The notes: generated by a model from the letters alone, not told the origin. DNA of 64,000 nucleotides from Alphaproteobacteria bacterium (GCA_002401965.1 NVUR01000019.1:62001-126000); one strand, 5' to 3'; counted from the first letter of the stretch, positions 27,798-37,974 are shown. A program made the numbers and translations.

Positions 27798-30700
27798 ATG
27801 CCTAAACGTACCGACATAAAATCCATCTGTATCATCGGCGCAGGCCCCATTGTTATCGGGCAAGCTTGTGAGTTTGATTACTCCGGAACGCAAGCCTGTA
27901 AGGCGCTGCGCGAGGAAGGATATCGCATTGTCCTGATTAACTCCAACCCTGCGACCATCATGACTGACCCTGATATGGCCGACGCAACATATGTTGAGCC
28001 GATCACCCCCGCTGTCGTTACAAAGATATTAGAAAAAGAACGCCCTGATGCGCTTTTACCAACGATGGGCGGACAAACGGCACTGAATACGGCTTTAGCT
28101 TTGGATGCAGACGGTACCCTTGAGCGTTTAGGCATTGAACTCATCGGCGCACGCGCAGAAGTTATCGACAAAGCAGAAGACCGCGAAAAATTTAAAGTCT
28201 GCATGGACGAGTTAGGCCTCGAATCCGCGAACTCTATGTCAGTCCATAATATGGATGAAGCCAAAGAAGCGCTCGAAAAAATCGGCCTCCCAGCGATTAT
28301 GCGCCCATCTTTCACCATGGGTGGCACAGGCGGCGGCATTGCTTACAACAAAGATGATTACGAGCGCATTGTTCGTGATGGCCTTGACGCATCCCCAACG
28401 ACAGAGGTTCTTGTTGAAGAATCCCTACTCGGTTGGAAAGAATTTGAAATGGAAGTGGTTCGCGATAAGAACGACAACTGTATTATTATTTGCTCCATTG
28501 AAAATATTGACCCTATGGGTGTGCATACGGGGGATTCGATTACCGTTGCCCCTGCCCTGACGCTAACCGATAAAGAATATCAGATTATGCGTAATGCTTC
28601 CCTTAAGGTTTTGCGCGGGATTGGCGTTGAGACGGGCGGATCAAACGTGCAGTTTGCGCTGAATCCGGAAGATGGGCGCATGATTGTGATCGAAATGAAC
28701 CCACGTGTTTCAAGATCATCGGCGCTGGCTTCCAAAGCCACAGGTTTCCCTATTGCCAAGATCGCAGCCAAGCTGGCCGTTGGCTATACGTTGGATGAAT
28801 TGGATAACGATATCACAGGCGGTAAAATCCCTGCAAGTTTCGAACCCACAATTGACTACATCGTCACAAAAGTTCCACGCTTTGCTTTCGAAAAGTTCAA
28901 AGGCAGTGATGCCTATCTGACCACATCAATGAAATCTGTTGGTGAAGCCATGTCAATTGGTCGCTGCTTCGAAGAATCATTGCAAAAAGCCATGCGCTCT
29001 TTAGAAAAAGGTCTGACAGGTCTTAGCCCGATTTACATTGGCGGCGCAGATGATGAAAACCCTGACGCACAAAATGACGCTCTACTAGCAGCCATTGCGA
29101 AACCAACGCCCCAGCGCATCTTGTATATCGCACAAGGTTTCCGCCACGGCCTGTCACTGGAAAAAATACACGCGATCTCTAAATATGACCCATGGTTTTT
29201 GGAGCGCATCGAAAATATTGTCAACGCGGAAAAAGGTATCCTTGATAATGGCCTGCCCGTTGATGCACAAGGATGGATGGCGATTAAACGCCTTGGTTTC
29301 TCTGATGCACAGCTTGCCGATCTAGTTGGTGTGACCGAAGAAAACGTCCGCAACGCCCGCTTGACACATGATGTACGCCCCGTATACAAACGCGTGGATA
29401 GTTGTGCCGCAGAAATCCCGTCAGAAACGCCGTATCTCTATTCTACTTATGAAGGTAACGGATTAGAGCCTGCAGAAAATGAAATTAATGCAACAGATAA
29501 CGAAAAGATCATCATCCTCGGCGGTGGCCCGAACCGCATTGGCCAAGGGATTGAATTCGATTATTGCTGCGTTCATGCGGCCTATGCCCTGAAAGAAGCT
29601 GGCTACGAAACCATTATGGTGAATTGTAACCCTGAAACCGTCTCCACCGACTATGACACCTCTGATCGCCTGTATTTTGAGCCATTGACCGAAGAAGACG
29701 TTATTGAGCTTATAAAGGCCGAGCAAGGCAATGGCAGCGTAAAAGGCGTGATTGTACAACTTGGCGGGCAAACACCGCTTAAACTGGCTCAAACGCTGTT
29801 GGATAATAACATTCCGATCCTTGGAACCGACCCAGATGCAATTGATTTGGCAGAAGACCGTGAACGCTTTCAACAATTGCTGATCGAATTAGATCTAAAA
29901 CAGCCGTCAAACGGCCTCGCCCGCACAAAAGAAGAAGCGATGGATATTGCCGAAGGCATTGGCTTTCCACTGGTTATTCGCCCGTCTTATGTTCTGGGCG
30001 GCCAAGGCATGGAAATCGTCCACAGCCTATCCGAACTGGAACGCTATATCAGCACCGCAGTAAAAGTCTCCGGCGACTCCCCTGTTTTGCTTGACCGATA
30101 CCTTAAAAGCGCGATTGAGCTGGACGTTGATGCACTTTGTGATGGCGAAGACGTTTATGTCACAGGCATCATGGAGCATATCGAAGAGGCGGGCATTCAC
30201 TCGGGCGATTCTGCGTGTGTTTTACCGCCGCATACCCTGTCTGCCGAGACCATTCAGAAGATTAACGAACAGACGGTAACTCTGGCCAAAGCGCTGCATG
30301 TTAAAGGCCTGATGAATGTTCAGTTCGCCATTCGTAAGCACGATGAAACAGGCGAAGACGAGATTTATATTATTGAAGTTAATCCACGCGCATCCCGTAC
30401 AGTGCCTTTCGTTGCCAAAGCAACGGGTGTTCCTGTTGCAAAGATCGCAGCGCGGATTATGGCTGGTGAGAAACTCAGCGCCTTCTCCGACATCCTTGTC
30501 GGCATGAGCAATACACATTACGCCGTGAAAACGCCGGTCTTCCCGTTCAATAAATTCCCTGGCGTTGACCCACTGCTTGGCCCTGAAATGAAATCAACGG
30601 GCGAAGTGATCGGACTGGATAAAGATTTGGCACATGCCATCGCAAAATCCCAGATCGGCGCAGGCAGTAACCTGCCCACCAGCGGCACAGTGTTTATCTC

Positions 30701-31103
30701 TGTTAAGGATGAAGATAAAGACGATCTCCTTCCCCTTGCACAAGAATTGGCAGACATCGGCTTCGACATTGTTGCCACAGGCGGCACATGCTGTTTTCTA
30801 AACGACAATAACATCAAAGCCAAGCACATCAACAAAGTGATGGAAGGCCAACCACACGTCATCGATTCCATCATTAATGGTGACATCGATCTGGTCATCA
30901 ACACCACAACCAAAAGCACGCAAGCCGTATCGGACTCATCATCCATCAGACGGATGGCCTTGATGAATAAGATCCCTTACTACACGTTGATTACTGCAGC
31001 AACCGCAACGGTACAGGCAATCCATGCGCTAAAAGACCGTGACATTGATGTAGCGCCCCTGCAAAGCTATTTTGAAAATAAAGACAAAAGCAAAGTGGCT
31101 TGA
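27798..31103 (+). CDS. carB: Carbamoyl-phosphate synthase large subunit
   Basis: 1101 residues, two homologous ATP-grasp halves plus a C-terminal MGS-like allosteric domain (about residues 945-1090). The first half opens with [22 protein letters not shown] and has the grasp loop [13 protein letters not shown]. The second has [19 protein letters not shown] and [16 protein letters not shown]. It makes carbamoyl phosphate from bicarbonate, ammonia and two ATP. The start is set by the family N-terminus [10 protein letters not shown]. Translation may depend on the repeat at 27694-27793. A terminator follows at 31158-31190. Confidence 0.98.
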   Translation: MPKRTDIKSICIIGAGPIVIGQACEFDYSGTQACKALREEGYRIVLINSNPATIMTDPDMADATYVEPITPAVVTKILEKERPDALLPTMGGQTALNTALALDADGTLERLGIELIGARAEVIDKAEDREKFKVCMDELGLESANSMSVHNMDEAKEALEKIGLPAIMRPSFTMGGTGGGIAYNKDDYERIVRDGLDASPTTEVLVEESLLGWKEFEMEVVRDKNDNCIIICSIENIDPMGVHTGDSITVAPALTLTDKEYQIMRNASLKVLRGIGVETGGSNVQFALNPEDGRMIVIEMNPRVSRSSALASKATGFPIAKIAAKLAVGYTLDELDNDITGGKIPASFEPTIDYIVTKVPRFAFEKFKGSDAYLTTSMKSVGEAMSIGRCFEESLQKAMRSLEKGLTGLSPIYIGGADDENPDAQNDALLAAIAKPTPQRILYIAQGFRHGLSLEKIHAISKYDPWFLERIENIVNAEKGILDNGLPVDAQGWMAIKRLGFSDAQLADLVGVTEENVRNARLTHDVRPVYKRVDSCAAEIPSETPYLYSTYEGNGLEPAENEINATDNEKIIILGGGPNRIGQGIEFDYCCVHAAYALKEAGYETIMVNCNPETVSTDYDTSDRLYFEPLTEEDVIELIKAEQGNGSVKGVIVQLGGQTPLKLAQTLLDNNIPILGTDPDAIDLAEDRERFQQLLIELDLKQPSNGLARTKEEAMDIAEGIGFPLVIRPSYVLGGQGMEIVHSLSELERYISTAVKVSGDSPVLLDRYLKSAIELDVDALCDGEDVYVTGIMEHIEEAGIHSGDSACVLPPHTLSAETIQKINEQTVTLAKALHVKGLMNVQFAIRKHDETGEDEIYIIEVNPRASRTVPFVAKATGVPVAKIAARIMAGEKLSAFSDILVGMSNTHYAVKTPVFPFNKFPGVDPLLGPEMKSTGEVIGLDKDLAHAIAKSQIGAGSNLPTSGTVFISVKDEDKDDLLPLAQELADIGFDIVATGGTCCFLNDNNIKAKHINKVMEGQPHVIDSIINGDIDLVINTTTKSTQAVSDSSSIRRMALMNKIPYYTLITAATATVQAIHALKDRDIDVAPLQSYFENKDKSKVA

Positions 31104-31157
31104 CCTCTTTTTAAGATTGCGCTAGCCTGTTTTCTCTCGCAAGAGGAACATATAATA

Positions 31158-31190
31158 AAATCCCGCCTTTAGTTTACTTGGGCGGGGTTT
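31158..31190 (+). terminator. Intrinsic terminator after carB
   Basis: 10-bp stem AAATCCCGCC / GGCGGGGTTT (one T-G wobble) with a 13-base loop, followed by ATTTTTTA. A second imperfect stem (CCTC..TTGCG / CGCAAGAGG) lies just upstream at 31106-31146. Confidence 0.88.
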
Positions 31191-31247
31191 ATTTTTTAGA
31201 TTAAGAAAATACTATAAACTACTAAAATATAACCAAGGATAAATGTA

Positions 31248-31721
31248 ATGGAACAAGTTCCCGTCACAAAAATAGGGTTCGCAAGACTGACAGAAGAACT
31301 GCACGATTTAAAATCCGTACAGCGCCCAGAAGTCATAGAAGCGATCGCAACCGCACGCGAACACGGTGATTTAAAAGAAAATGCCGAATATCATGCGGCG
31401 CGTGAACAACAGAGCTTTATTGAAGGTCGTATCAGAGAACTAGAATCCGTGACAGGACGCGCACAAGTTATTGACCCAACAACATTAAATGGCGATAGCG
31501 TTAAATTCGGGGCAACAGTTACCATTGTAGACGAAGACACAGATATTGAAGAAACCTATCAAATTGTTGGCGATTATGAATCAGACATGGTCACTGGGAA
31601 GCTATCAATCAGCGCACCCGTTGCACGCGCACTGATCGGTAAATCCGAAGGTGATTCCGTTGCGGTTAAAACCCCAAAAGGCACGCGGGATTACGAAATT
31701 TTAAAAGTCGAATATAAATAA
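31248..31721 (+). CDS. greA: Transcription elongation factor GreA
   Basis: 157 residues. The N-terminal coiled coil carries the acidic tip ([20 protein letters not shown]) that stimulates transcript cleavage in backtracked RNA polymerase. The C-terminal FKBP-like domain includes [28 protein letters not shown] is 8 bases before ATG 31248. Immediately upstream an ATG-TAA start-stop (31243-31248) overlaps the greA start by one base. An 18-base gap leads to the SIMPL gene. Confidence 0.97.
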   Translation: MEQVPVTKIGFARLTEELHDLKSVQRPEVIEAIATAREHGDLKENAEYHAAREQQSFIEGRIRELESVTGRAQVIDPTTLNGDSVKFGATVTIVDEDTDIEETYQIVGDYESDMVTGKLSISAPVARALIGKSEGDSVAVKTPKGTRDYEILKVEYK

Positions 31722-31738
31722 CAGAAAGCTCCAATACG

Positions 31739-32458
31739 ATGGGAAAGCAATCCAACTTATTTTTTCTTGGCCTCTTCCTTGCCATAGGGCTTGCGTCCTG
31801 CGGATATTTCGTTGGTCAAACGATGTATAATGCAAAAGTTGCGCTTAATACCGCAGAAGCAAAAGGACTGGCCGAGCGTCGCGTGCGTGCGGATCGCGCA
31901 AACTGGGGTGTTCGCTTTACCGTTGTCGGCAAAAAGAAAACCGACATCCCGAATCTATACAAAGAAGCAGAAGCAAATCAAGCCACAATCATAGCCCTGC
32001 TCAAAGAACATGGATTTGAAGACGGTGAAATGAATATTGGCGTGATTGACTATTACAACCACAAATTTCGGGACAATAACCAAGTATTAGTAGAGCAAAG
32101 CCATCAGCTAACGGGTTCTATCCATATTGAAACGAACAAAATAGAGAAAATTACGGCGGCGCGTGCAGCGATTGGGAAATTAATCACCAAAGGCATCAAC
32201 ATCCAGAACGAAGCCCCACAATATCGCTTCACCAAACTGAATGAGATTAAGCCTGCTATGCTGAAAGAGGCAACGAAGAACGCCCGCCTTGCCGCAAATG
32301 AGTTCGCGCAGAATGCAGGTGTTACCGTCGGCGGCATCAGAAACGCCCATCAAGGCAGCTTTTATATACGTGACGCAGGTCAAGAATACGGTGATACGGC
32401 AAAGATAGATAAAGATGTGCGCGTGGTTACGACCATCACATTCTATTTAACGGACTAA
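31739..32458 (+). CDS. SIMPL (DUF541) domain protein, exported
   Basis: 239 residues with one N-terminal hydrophobic segment (about residues 7-25, with an ASCGY motif that could be a lipobox but is not canonical). A SIMPL domain follows: GLAERRVRADRANWGVRFTV near the start, an internal NQATIIALLKEHGFEDGEM, and the end VVTTITFYL. Family members are periplasmic or envelope proteins of poorly known function. It may be co-transcribed with greA; the ribosome binding site is weak. It converges on the next gene with a 17-base gap and no visible terminator. Confidence 0.82.
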   Translation: MGKQSNLFFLGLFLAIGLASCGYFVGQTMYNAKVALNTAEAKGLAERRVRADRANWGVRFTVVGKKKTDIPNLYKEAEANQATIIALLKEHGFEDGEMNIGVIDYYNHKFRDNNQVLVEQSHQLTGSIHIETNKIEKITAARAAIGKLITKGINIQNEAPQYRFTKLNEIKPAMLKEATKNARLAANEFAQNAGVTVGGIRNAHQGSFYIRDAGQEYGDTAKIDKDVRVVTTITFYLTD

Positions 32459-32475
32459 AATAACCGAAAGAACAC

Positions 32476-32727
32476 CTAAACAAGCGTGCTTAAACGCTCA
32501 ATATCCGGTGACAATGTCGCTGATTGGTCTTTTAAAAGCTGATCAGAAGCCTGTTTTGCTGTGGCTTCAGCCTGCGCGAGGATAGCCTCTTCCGAGATTT
32601 TAACTTCATCTGTGGCGCGTGCTTCTGCAACCCTTTCAGACTTTTGATTATTTTCTGATTTCTGCTGCGCTCTATCAACCGATGAAACGCGCGGTGCTTG
32701 ACCGGATGAACCTACTGAATCGACCAT
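32476..32727 (-). CDS. Small polar protein, unknown
   Basis: 83 residues, Ser/Ala/Gln/Glu-rich with no Cys, Trp or membrane segment. CAGGAG lies 8 bases before the ATG, so translation is likely. The core VKISEEAILAQAEATAKQ resembles the 'V.IS.EA' pattern of small flagellar/FlgM-like and other alphaproteobacterial hypothetical proteins, but this is too weak for a name. It lies 71 bases downstream of the NDUFAF6-like gene's opposite-strand tail region. Confidence 0.55.
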   Translation of the reverse strand: MVDSVGSSGQAPRVSSVDRAQQKSENNQKSERVAEARATDEVKISEEAILAQAEATAKQASDQLLKDQSATLSPDIERLSTLV

Positions 32728-32798
32728 AATTTATACTCCTGATACCCTAACTTATATACTACCCTGCTGTATTCTATCCATAATACATAAATCTAAGG

Positions 32799-33608
32799 TT
32801 AATAACAGCATTTTACTTTCCAGAATATACGGAAAATCTTAAAGGCTGGTGGTTGCTGCAACTTTGGCGACATCACCATGTAACCATTAGAGACAATTTG
32901 CTGAAAATAAATGTCGCTAATGGCGATAACCGCCTTAAGCATTGTATTTCCTTGCAATTTCACGCTGAGAAAGCGACTTTCCGTCACATCTTGAACCAAA
33001 GAAACCACACTATCCTGCCCCGCTTCTTCAAATAAGCTGTCTTTCGTGACACCATATTTGTTCATTAAGTCCTGAGGCAATAAAATATGCCCCTGCCGTG
33101 CATTATGCGCCGTTGCCCGTAATATTCCGGCCAAAGTATAATTCACCGCCACGGGACGCACGGCATCTTCATCCAAAACCTCACCACAAATTTGCGCCGC
33201 CAAGCACAATAAAGGCGTGGTGGTGAAATCTGCATAATGAATAAGTCCCTCCATATTCTCAGGAGAAACCCCCTCCAAATCAAATTCCCGCGCATAAATC
33301 AACTTATCAAAATGTACCCGTGGCAAGTTATGCCGCTCTATTGCCTCTGCCAATGGCTTTAAAACCTCATGATCCGGCACAGCGTTACCATCGTAAACAC
33401 CTGCAATCGCATCACGCCACCATTGCAGCCTGATTAAACCAAGCGTCGTATCACTCACCACATCGCGGGTTTTTGCGATTTCGTAATTAAAGGCAAACAA
33501 CGCCCACAAGTCTGCGCGCCGATCCGTCGGTGCAAACATAGAGATCAAATAACGATCCGCGTCATGCATACGCACCAAATCGCCACAATAATTTTTCTGC
33601 ATATCCAC
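32799..33608 (-). CDS. Squalene/phytoene-synthase-family protein (NDUFAF6-like)
   Basis: 269 residues of the trans-isoprenyl synthase-like fold. Blocks include LISMFAPTDRRADLWALFAFNYEIAKTRD, LGLIRLQWWRDAI and TAHNARQGHILLP. The Asp-rich catalytic motifs of true phytoene synthases are not intact, which matches the mitochondrial complex I assembly factor NDUFAF6 and its alphaproteobacterial homologues rather than a carotenoid enzyme. The Mth938/NDUFAF3-like gene is nearby (36598-36981). The start is GTG at 33608 with GGAAGAG 8 bases upstream; an ATG six bases in is possible. Confidence 0.78.
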   Translation of the reverse strand: MDMQKNYCGDLVRMHDADRYLISMFAPTDRRADLWALFAFNYEIAKTRDVVSDTTLGLIRLQWWRDAIAGVYDGNAVPDHEVLKPLAEAIERHNLPRVHFDKLIYAREFDLEGVSPENMEGLIHYADFTTTPLLCLAAQICGEVLDEDAVRPVAVNYTLAGILRATAHNARQGHILLPQDLMNKYGVTKDSLFEEAGQDSVVSLVQDVTESRFLSVKLQGNTMLKAVIAISDIYFQQIVSNGYMVMSPKLQQPPAFKIFRIFWKVKCCY

Positions 33609-33702
33609 GTATATAGCTCTTCCAGAATTTGAACAAAGTCTCTATTATCATTTTTTTATCTCTATGAACAGTACACAGAACATAATCGCACAGGAGACAA
33701 CA

Positions 33703-34320
33703 ATGACATTTGAACTTCCCGAACTTCCCTACGCCTATGACGCGCTTGGCCCTTATATGTCCGCCGAGACGTTAGAGTTCCACCATGATAAACACCACAA
33801 TGCCTATGTTGTGAATGGTAATAAAATTCTGGAAGGTCTGCCAAATATGGGCAAGACACTGGAAGAAGTCGTCCTGAACGCGCATAAGCAAGGCGAAACA
33901 GGCTTGTTTAACAATGCAGGGCAACATTGGAACCACAAATTATTCTGGGAATGGATGAAGCCAAATGGCGGCGGCGATCGCCCCGGTAACCTTGAGAGTG
34001 CAATCACAGACAGCTTTGGCTCGTTCGATGCATTCCGCAAACAGTTCATTCAAGCAGGCCTTACACAATTCGGCTCTGGCTGGTGCTGGCTGGTTTTAAA
34101 TGATGACGGTAAATTAGAGGTTACAAAAACACCTAATGGTGAAAATCCGTTAATTAACGGACAAACCGCGATACTGGGTTGTGACGTGTGGGAACACAGC
34201 TATTACATCGATTACCGCAACGCGCGTCCGAAATATATGGAAGCCTTCGTTGATAACCTAGTTAACTGGGAATTCGTGACCGAGCTGTTCGAAAAAGGCC
34301 CGATCAAAATCGCGGCATAA
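33703..34320 (+). CDS. sodB: Superoxide dismutase, iron type
   Basis: 205 residues from the ATG at 33703 (AGGAG 6 bases upstream; the ATG at 33664 adds an atypical leader with no site). Metal ligands are H27, H78, D161 and H165 (DVWEHSYYIDYRN). Gln74 in NNAGQHWNH is the Fe-type position, although the neighbouring Gly-Gln-His is intermediate, so cambialistic use of Mn cannot be excluded. It dismutates superoxide in the cytoplasm. It is a single-gene unit inserted, on the opposite strand, between the NDUFAF6-like and NDUFAF3-like genes. Confidence 0.95.
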   Translation: MTFELPELPYAYDALGPYMSAETLEFHHDKHHNAYVVNGNKILEGLPNMGKTLEEVVLNAHKQGETGLFNNAGQHWNHKLFWEWMKPNGGGDRPGNLESAITDSFGSFDAFRKQFIQAGLTQFGSGWCWLVLNDDGKLEVTKTPNGENPLINGQTAILGCDVWEHSYYIDYRNARPKYMEAFVDNLVNWEFVTELFEKGPIKIAA

Positions 34321-34346
34321 AAAGTAAACTCAAATAATAGCAATAA

Positions 34347-34374
34347 AAAAGGGAGCTATAAACGGCTCCCTTTT
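34347..34374. terminator. Bidirectional intrinsic terminator
   Basis: Perfect 10-bp stem AAAAGGGAGC / GCTCCCTTTT with an 8-base loop, A-rich on the left and T-rich on the right. It sits between the convergent sodB (+) and the 699-residue repeat protein (-). Confidence 0.9.
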
Positions 34375-34399
34375 GACTATCTATATTATATAAAAACCC

Positions 34400-36499
34400 T
34401 TACGCTTTCATACTAGCCAAACTAATATCAGGCGATGAATCTGGGATAACATCCATGCCCCCAACAGCGGCTAATTCCATTTTGAACTCCTCGATTTGTG
34501 CCTCAATACTATCAGCATTACTGGCAATTTCACCAAAAGCCGCGCTGTTTACATTATTTTCTGCTACCTCACGTATCGCAGAACGCGCATCCTTAAATGA
34601 TGCTTTTGACGGGTCATTTGCATAATCAGAAATAATCTCAGCGTGCTTAGTTAACCCCTTATCATTCAAGAAATCAACAGCACGCGTGGATTCCGACTGA
34701 AGTAAATCCGTATTAATCGAAATTGTTTTTAAATACCTCAGAACCTGACCAACATCACGATTAATTTGTGATGTTGATGCATTGCCTTGGACATCACTAT
34801 CGATTTTATTAAGCATAATCCCTAACGGAGATGAAGTGGCACCCTGATTCGTTCCTGGTTGAGCCTGTATCAACTGCTCTCGCAGATCAGAAGAAGGAGC
34901 AAAACCAGCAGCCTCAAGCCTAGAATTCACACTATCCACAGCCTGATCTAGCGTAACGGAAACATCAGGATCACCCCCACTCGCCGTTTTATCCCATTCT
35001 CGATTTGCAGCTTCTTCTGCAGCTGTTAACACGACAGGTGCATTAACCGCAGAAACTTCACGTATAGAAGACCGTGCATCCTTAAATGCAGATTTTGACG
35101 GATCATTTGCATAGCCAGAAATAATGGCGGCATGCTCTGTTAAGCCATTATTATTCAAATAATCAATGGTACTGGCAGCCTCGGATTTCAACAAACCATC
35201 ATCGCCCGCCACTCCTTTTAAATGCCTAAGTACCTGACCAATGTCACGATTAACCTGAGATACGCGCTCACCTTTTGCAATATCGCCACCGACAACATCA
35301 AGCAAAGATTGCAACGTGTCACTCGGCCCAGCGCCACTGGACACTGGCGCTGGAGCAGATGTTGTTGCCGCCGGCGTTTCAGGATTACGTTGTTGAACCT
35401 GATCTAAATATGTTTTTGGGTCAGTTCCAGAATTTTCTTCCTCTGCAAGAGCATAAGATGCGATAATATCGCGATGCTCCGGAAATAAGATAACCAGAGA
35501 ATTCACATTATCCATCGCAGTAGAATCACCCGCAAGCGTTCCTTTGGCCAAATTCTTTGCTATATCATCGAACCCTCCAGCCAACATCACTATTTCGTTC
35601 GCCCTAAAGGGGCTATTCGGATCAGCTTGCCCTGCACCGGAATCTATAATGCCCTGCATTTTACCTTCATAGCCAAGATCAGTGGGCGCAGGTGCTGCGG
35701 CAGGCGCCGCGGGCGAGGCATCACGTGGAGAAACTAGTTTTGTCTCCAAACCAATATTAGATGCAGCAGACAACACGCTTGTATTCTCAATCGCCATAGA
35801 TGCCTCAATTGCGCCACCTTGCGTCACAAGAAGCCTGCCGATACTTACAGCTATTTCATCAATAAGAAACCCTGTTGCAGCCCTCTTACTGGTTTCTTCC
35901 ATCGCTTCACTATCGATATGAGAGATTAATTGATACCCCTCTAATTTCTGCGTCAGATCACCCAGCGAAACATTTCCGTCTACGATAATACTGTTTGGTA
36001 CAGTTGCTGTATCATATTTAGAAGAAGTGCTAGTATCCGTTTCGGTAGAACGCGAACGCCCTGAAATTCGTTCTGCTCTAGCCGTTTCAGCTGCAGCCTG
36101 CGCCGCATCAATGATATCACCTGTTTCAACATTAAAAGTAACATTCGTGAAACTATCGCCCGCAACTTCGCGATTACCCAAAGCAGGATTCACATAAACT
36201 GATTCCCCAACATTCATCTTTCCAGATGGACCACCAGGGATTTGTGCATATATTTCGTTCACTTGGTTTTCGGTCATAAGCGTGACGTCCGAGAATGGCT
36301 CACCTGCCGCATCACGTGACATCCATGCGGAATAATGCGCATCATCAACCTTCACGATCAGAGGGTTTCCATCCTCTGCCTTCATTGGGTAATAAAGGAA
36401 ATCGGCAGGATACGTACCAACAACATCTTCACGTTGCTCCGATAATAATTTTTGAACATCTTGTGTAAGATTTTCAGTATCACTGGAAGAATAAGCCAT
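34400..36499 (-). CDS. Large cysteine-free protein with internal ~90-residue repeats, unknown
   Basis: 699 residues, acidic, no signal peptide, no membrane segment and no cysteine. Two clear repeats of ~90 residues lie at about 396-487 and 559-650. They are anchored by VNRDIGQVLR (416-425) and INRDVGQVLR (579-588), EHAAIISGYANDPSKSAFKDAR against KHAEIISDYANDPSKASFKDAR, and SIREV at the end. A degenerate third copy lies near 301-367 (EHRDIIASYA). Ala/Pro-rich linkers (263-273, 374-386) separate the modules. The N-terminal ~250 residues are distinct. It interrupts the otherwise conserved NDUFAF3-NDUFAF6 neighbourhood. Function unknown; surface or effector roles are only guesses. Confidence 0.75.
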   Translation of the reverse strand: MAYSSSDTENLTQDVQKLLSEQREDVVGTYPADFLYYPMKAEDGNPLIVKVDDAHYSAWMSRDAAGEPFSDVTLMTENQVNEIYAQIPGGPSGKMNVGESVYVNPALGNREVAGDSFTNVTFNVETGDIIDAAQAAAETARAERISGRSRSTETDTSTSSKYDTATVPNSIIVDGNVSLGDLTQKLEGYQLISHIDSEAMEETSKRAATGFLIDEIAVSIGRLLVTQGGAIEASMAIENTSVLSAASNIGLETKLVSPRDASPAAPAAAPAPTDLGYEGKMQGIIDSGAGQADPNSPFRANEIVMLAGGFDDIAKNLAKGTLAGDSTAMDNVNSLVILFPEHRDIIASYALAEEENSGTDPKTYLDQVQQRNPETPAATTSAPAPVSSGAGPSDTLQSLLDVVGGDIAKGERVSQVNRDIGQVLRHLKGVAGDDGLLKSEAASTIDYLNNNGLTEHAAIISGYANDPSKSAFKDARSSIREVSAVNAPVVLTAAEEAANREWDKTASGGDPDVSVTLDQAVDSVNSRLEAAGFAPSSDLREQLIQAQPGTNQGATSSPLGIMLNKIDSDVQGNASTSQINRDVGQVLRYLKTISINTDLLQSESTRAVDFLNDKGLTKHAEIISDYANDPSKASFKDARSAIREVAENNVNSAAFGEIASNADSIEAQIEEFKMELAAVGGMDVIPDSSPDISLASMKA

Positions 36500-36507
36500 A
36501 ATAACAA

Positions 36508-36537
36508 CCCTATATTTTTATATTTATTTTTATAGGG
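36508..36537 (-). promoter_or_regulatory. AU-rich hairpin covering the ribosome binding site of the repeat protein
   Basis: On the minus strand CCCTATA / TATAGGG pair across a 16-base loop made only of A and T. The right arm contains AGGG, 8 bases before ATG 36499, the only Shine-Dalgarno candidate. A weak, AU-rich stem masking the site resembles a simple RNA thermometer; that role is inference. Confidence 0.4.
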
Positions 36538-36597
36538 TGAATTGTACAATAAACAGGACATAAAAAGCAAGGAAAACGCGTCTATGCGCCGCAACGA

Positions 36598-36981
36598 TCA
36601 CGTGGTCAGTAATGCACAAACCACGCGGCGACCTTCCGCCATCAAAACATTATAGGTTCTGCACGCTGCGCCTGTATCCATAACATCAACGGATAATCCT
36701 GATTTTTTAAGCTCTCCCCTTAGTGCAGGCGGGATAAAGGTCATGGTTTTTCCACATCCTAAAAGAACAACATCTATATGCTCGTTGCGTTCTATTAATG
36801 ATGAAAAACTCTGGATGCTTAAGTCCGCAATATCAGTGATATCGCCAATATCCCAAGGTGTCGTTTCATCAACATCCACAAGAATAGCATGATTGTAAAG
36901 ATCCCCGCTTACTTTGAAAACACCACTGGCATAGGATTGGATAACCTGACTTCCTCTGCGAATAAGGGGCGTAACATCCAT
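36598..36981 (-). CDS. Mth938-like protein (NDUFAF3 family)
   Basis: 127 residues of the Mth938/DUF498 fold. It opens with a beta-rich segment, carries HIDVVLLGCGKTMTFIPPAL in the centre, and ends with GAACRTYNVLMAEGRRVVCAL, a family hallmark. The mitochondrial homologue NDUFAF3 assembles respiratory complex I. In alphaproteobacteria it is commonly encoded just after secF, as here (3-base gap), and near the NDUFAF6-like gene. Co-transcription with secDF is likely. Confidence 0.88.
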   Translation of the reverse strand: MDVTPLIRRGSQVIQSYASGVFKVSGDLYNHAILVDVDETTPWDIGDITDIADLSIQSFSSLIERNEHIDVVLLGCGKTMTFIPPALRGELKKSGLSVDVMDTGAACRTYNVLMAEGRRVVCALLTT

Positions 36982-36984
36982 CGC

Positions 36985-37962
36985 TTAAATCACTTCCGGC
37001 GCGCCTGCTTCGGCGGCTTTATCAGATGGCGGCGCACCACGACGAACATTCATCATCAACAACACTGGTGATGCCACAAAGACAGAGGAATATGTACCAA
37101 TCGCAATACCGAAGATCAGTGCATAAACAAATCCGCGAATAACTTCACCACCAAAGACATAAAGCGCAACCAGCGCAAGCAACGTGGTCACTGATGTCAT
37201 TAACGTCCGTGATAGTGTCTGGTTCACCGAGAGGTTAAACAGCTCCAACAATGGCTTTTTCTTATATTTGCGTAGGTTTTCTCGCACGCGATCAAACACA
37301 ACCACCGTGTCATTAATCGAATATCCTGCAATCATCAAAATCGCAGCCACAGTCGAGAGATTAAACTCCATCTGCATCAATGCAAACAAGCCAATCGTCG
37401 CAATTGCATCATGCCCAAGGGCGATAATCGCCGCAACGCCGAACTGCCATTCAAAGCGAAACCAGATATAGGTCATAATCCCCAGCAAAGAAAAGATAAT
37501 GGCATAAAGCCCCTTCATTTTCAGCTCTTTCCCAACTTGCGGGCCAACATATTCAATACGTCGGTAATCAACGGTTTGCCCCTCGAACGCCTCATCCAAT
37601 GTTTCACGGACAATCTCAATCGCAACTTCGTTCGGCTCTTCATCACCTTTTACCCAGCCATTAGGCTTTTTCTGTGAGGGCAAGCGAATGAGAAGATCAT
37701 CAATCTGTCCGAATTCCTGAATGGAAATTGAACCCAGCTTAAGATCGTTCAACGTCATACGTAGAGCTTCAAGGTTAGGTGTCACAGGTGTACGAATTTC
37801 AATCACCGTACCGCCCGTAAAATCAATCCCCAGATTAAGCCCCTTTTGAACCGTAATCCCGATAGAGCCAAGAACCAAAACAATCGAAAACACAAAGGCC
37901 AACATACGCATGCCAATGAAATTCACATTACAATCCTGAGGTACAAATCTTATTCCGCGCAT
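36985..37962 (-). CDS. secF: Protein-export membrane protein SecF
   Basis: 325 residues with six membrane helices: GSIGITVQKGLNLGIDFTGG after helix 1, a periplasmic loop, then the conserved VAAILMIAGYSINDTVVVFDRVREN and SRTLMTSVTTLLALVALYVFGG. With SecD and YajC it uses the proton-motive force to aid protein translocation. It follows secD after 12 bases and precedes the Mth938-like gene. Confidence 0.98.
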   Translation of the reverse strand: MRGIRFVPQDCNVNFIGMRMLAFVFSIVLVLGSIGITVQKGLNLGIDFTGGTVIEIRTPVTPNLEALRMTLNDLKLGSISIQEFGQIDDLLIRLPSQKKPNGWVKGDEEPNEVAIEIVRETLDEAFEGQTVDYRRIEYVGPQVGKELKMKGLYAIIFSLLGIMTYIWFRFEWQFGVAAIIALGHDAIATIGLFALMQMEFNLSTVAAILMIAGYSINDTVVVFDRVRENLRKYKKKPLLELFNLSVNQTLSRTLMTSVTTLLALVALYVFGGEVIRGFVYALIFGIAIGTYSSVFVASPVLLMMNVRRGAPPSDKAAEAGAPEVI

Positions 37963-37974
37963 ATCATTTACCCC

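Noticed and set aside
32799-33608. Carotenoid/squalene synthesis gene
   Set aside because: Fold matches, but Asp-rich catalytic motifs are not intact and no other carotenoid or hopanoid genes are near; the Mth938/secDF context fits the NDUFAF6-like group better.
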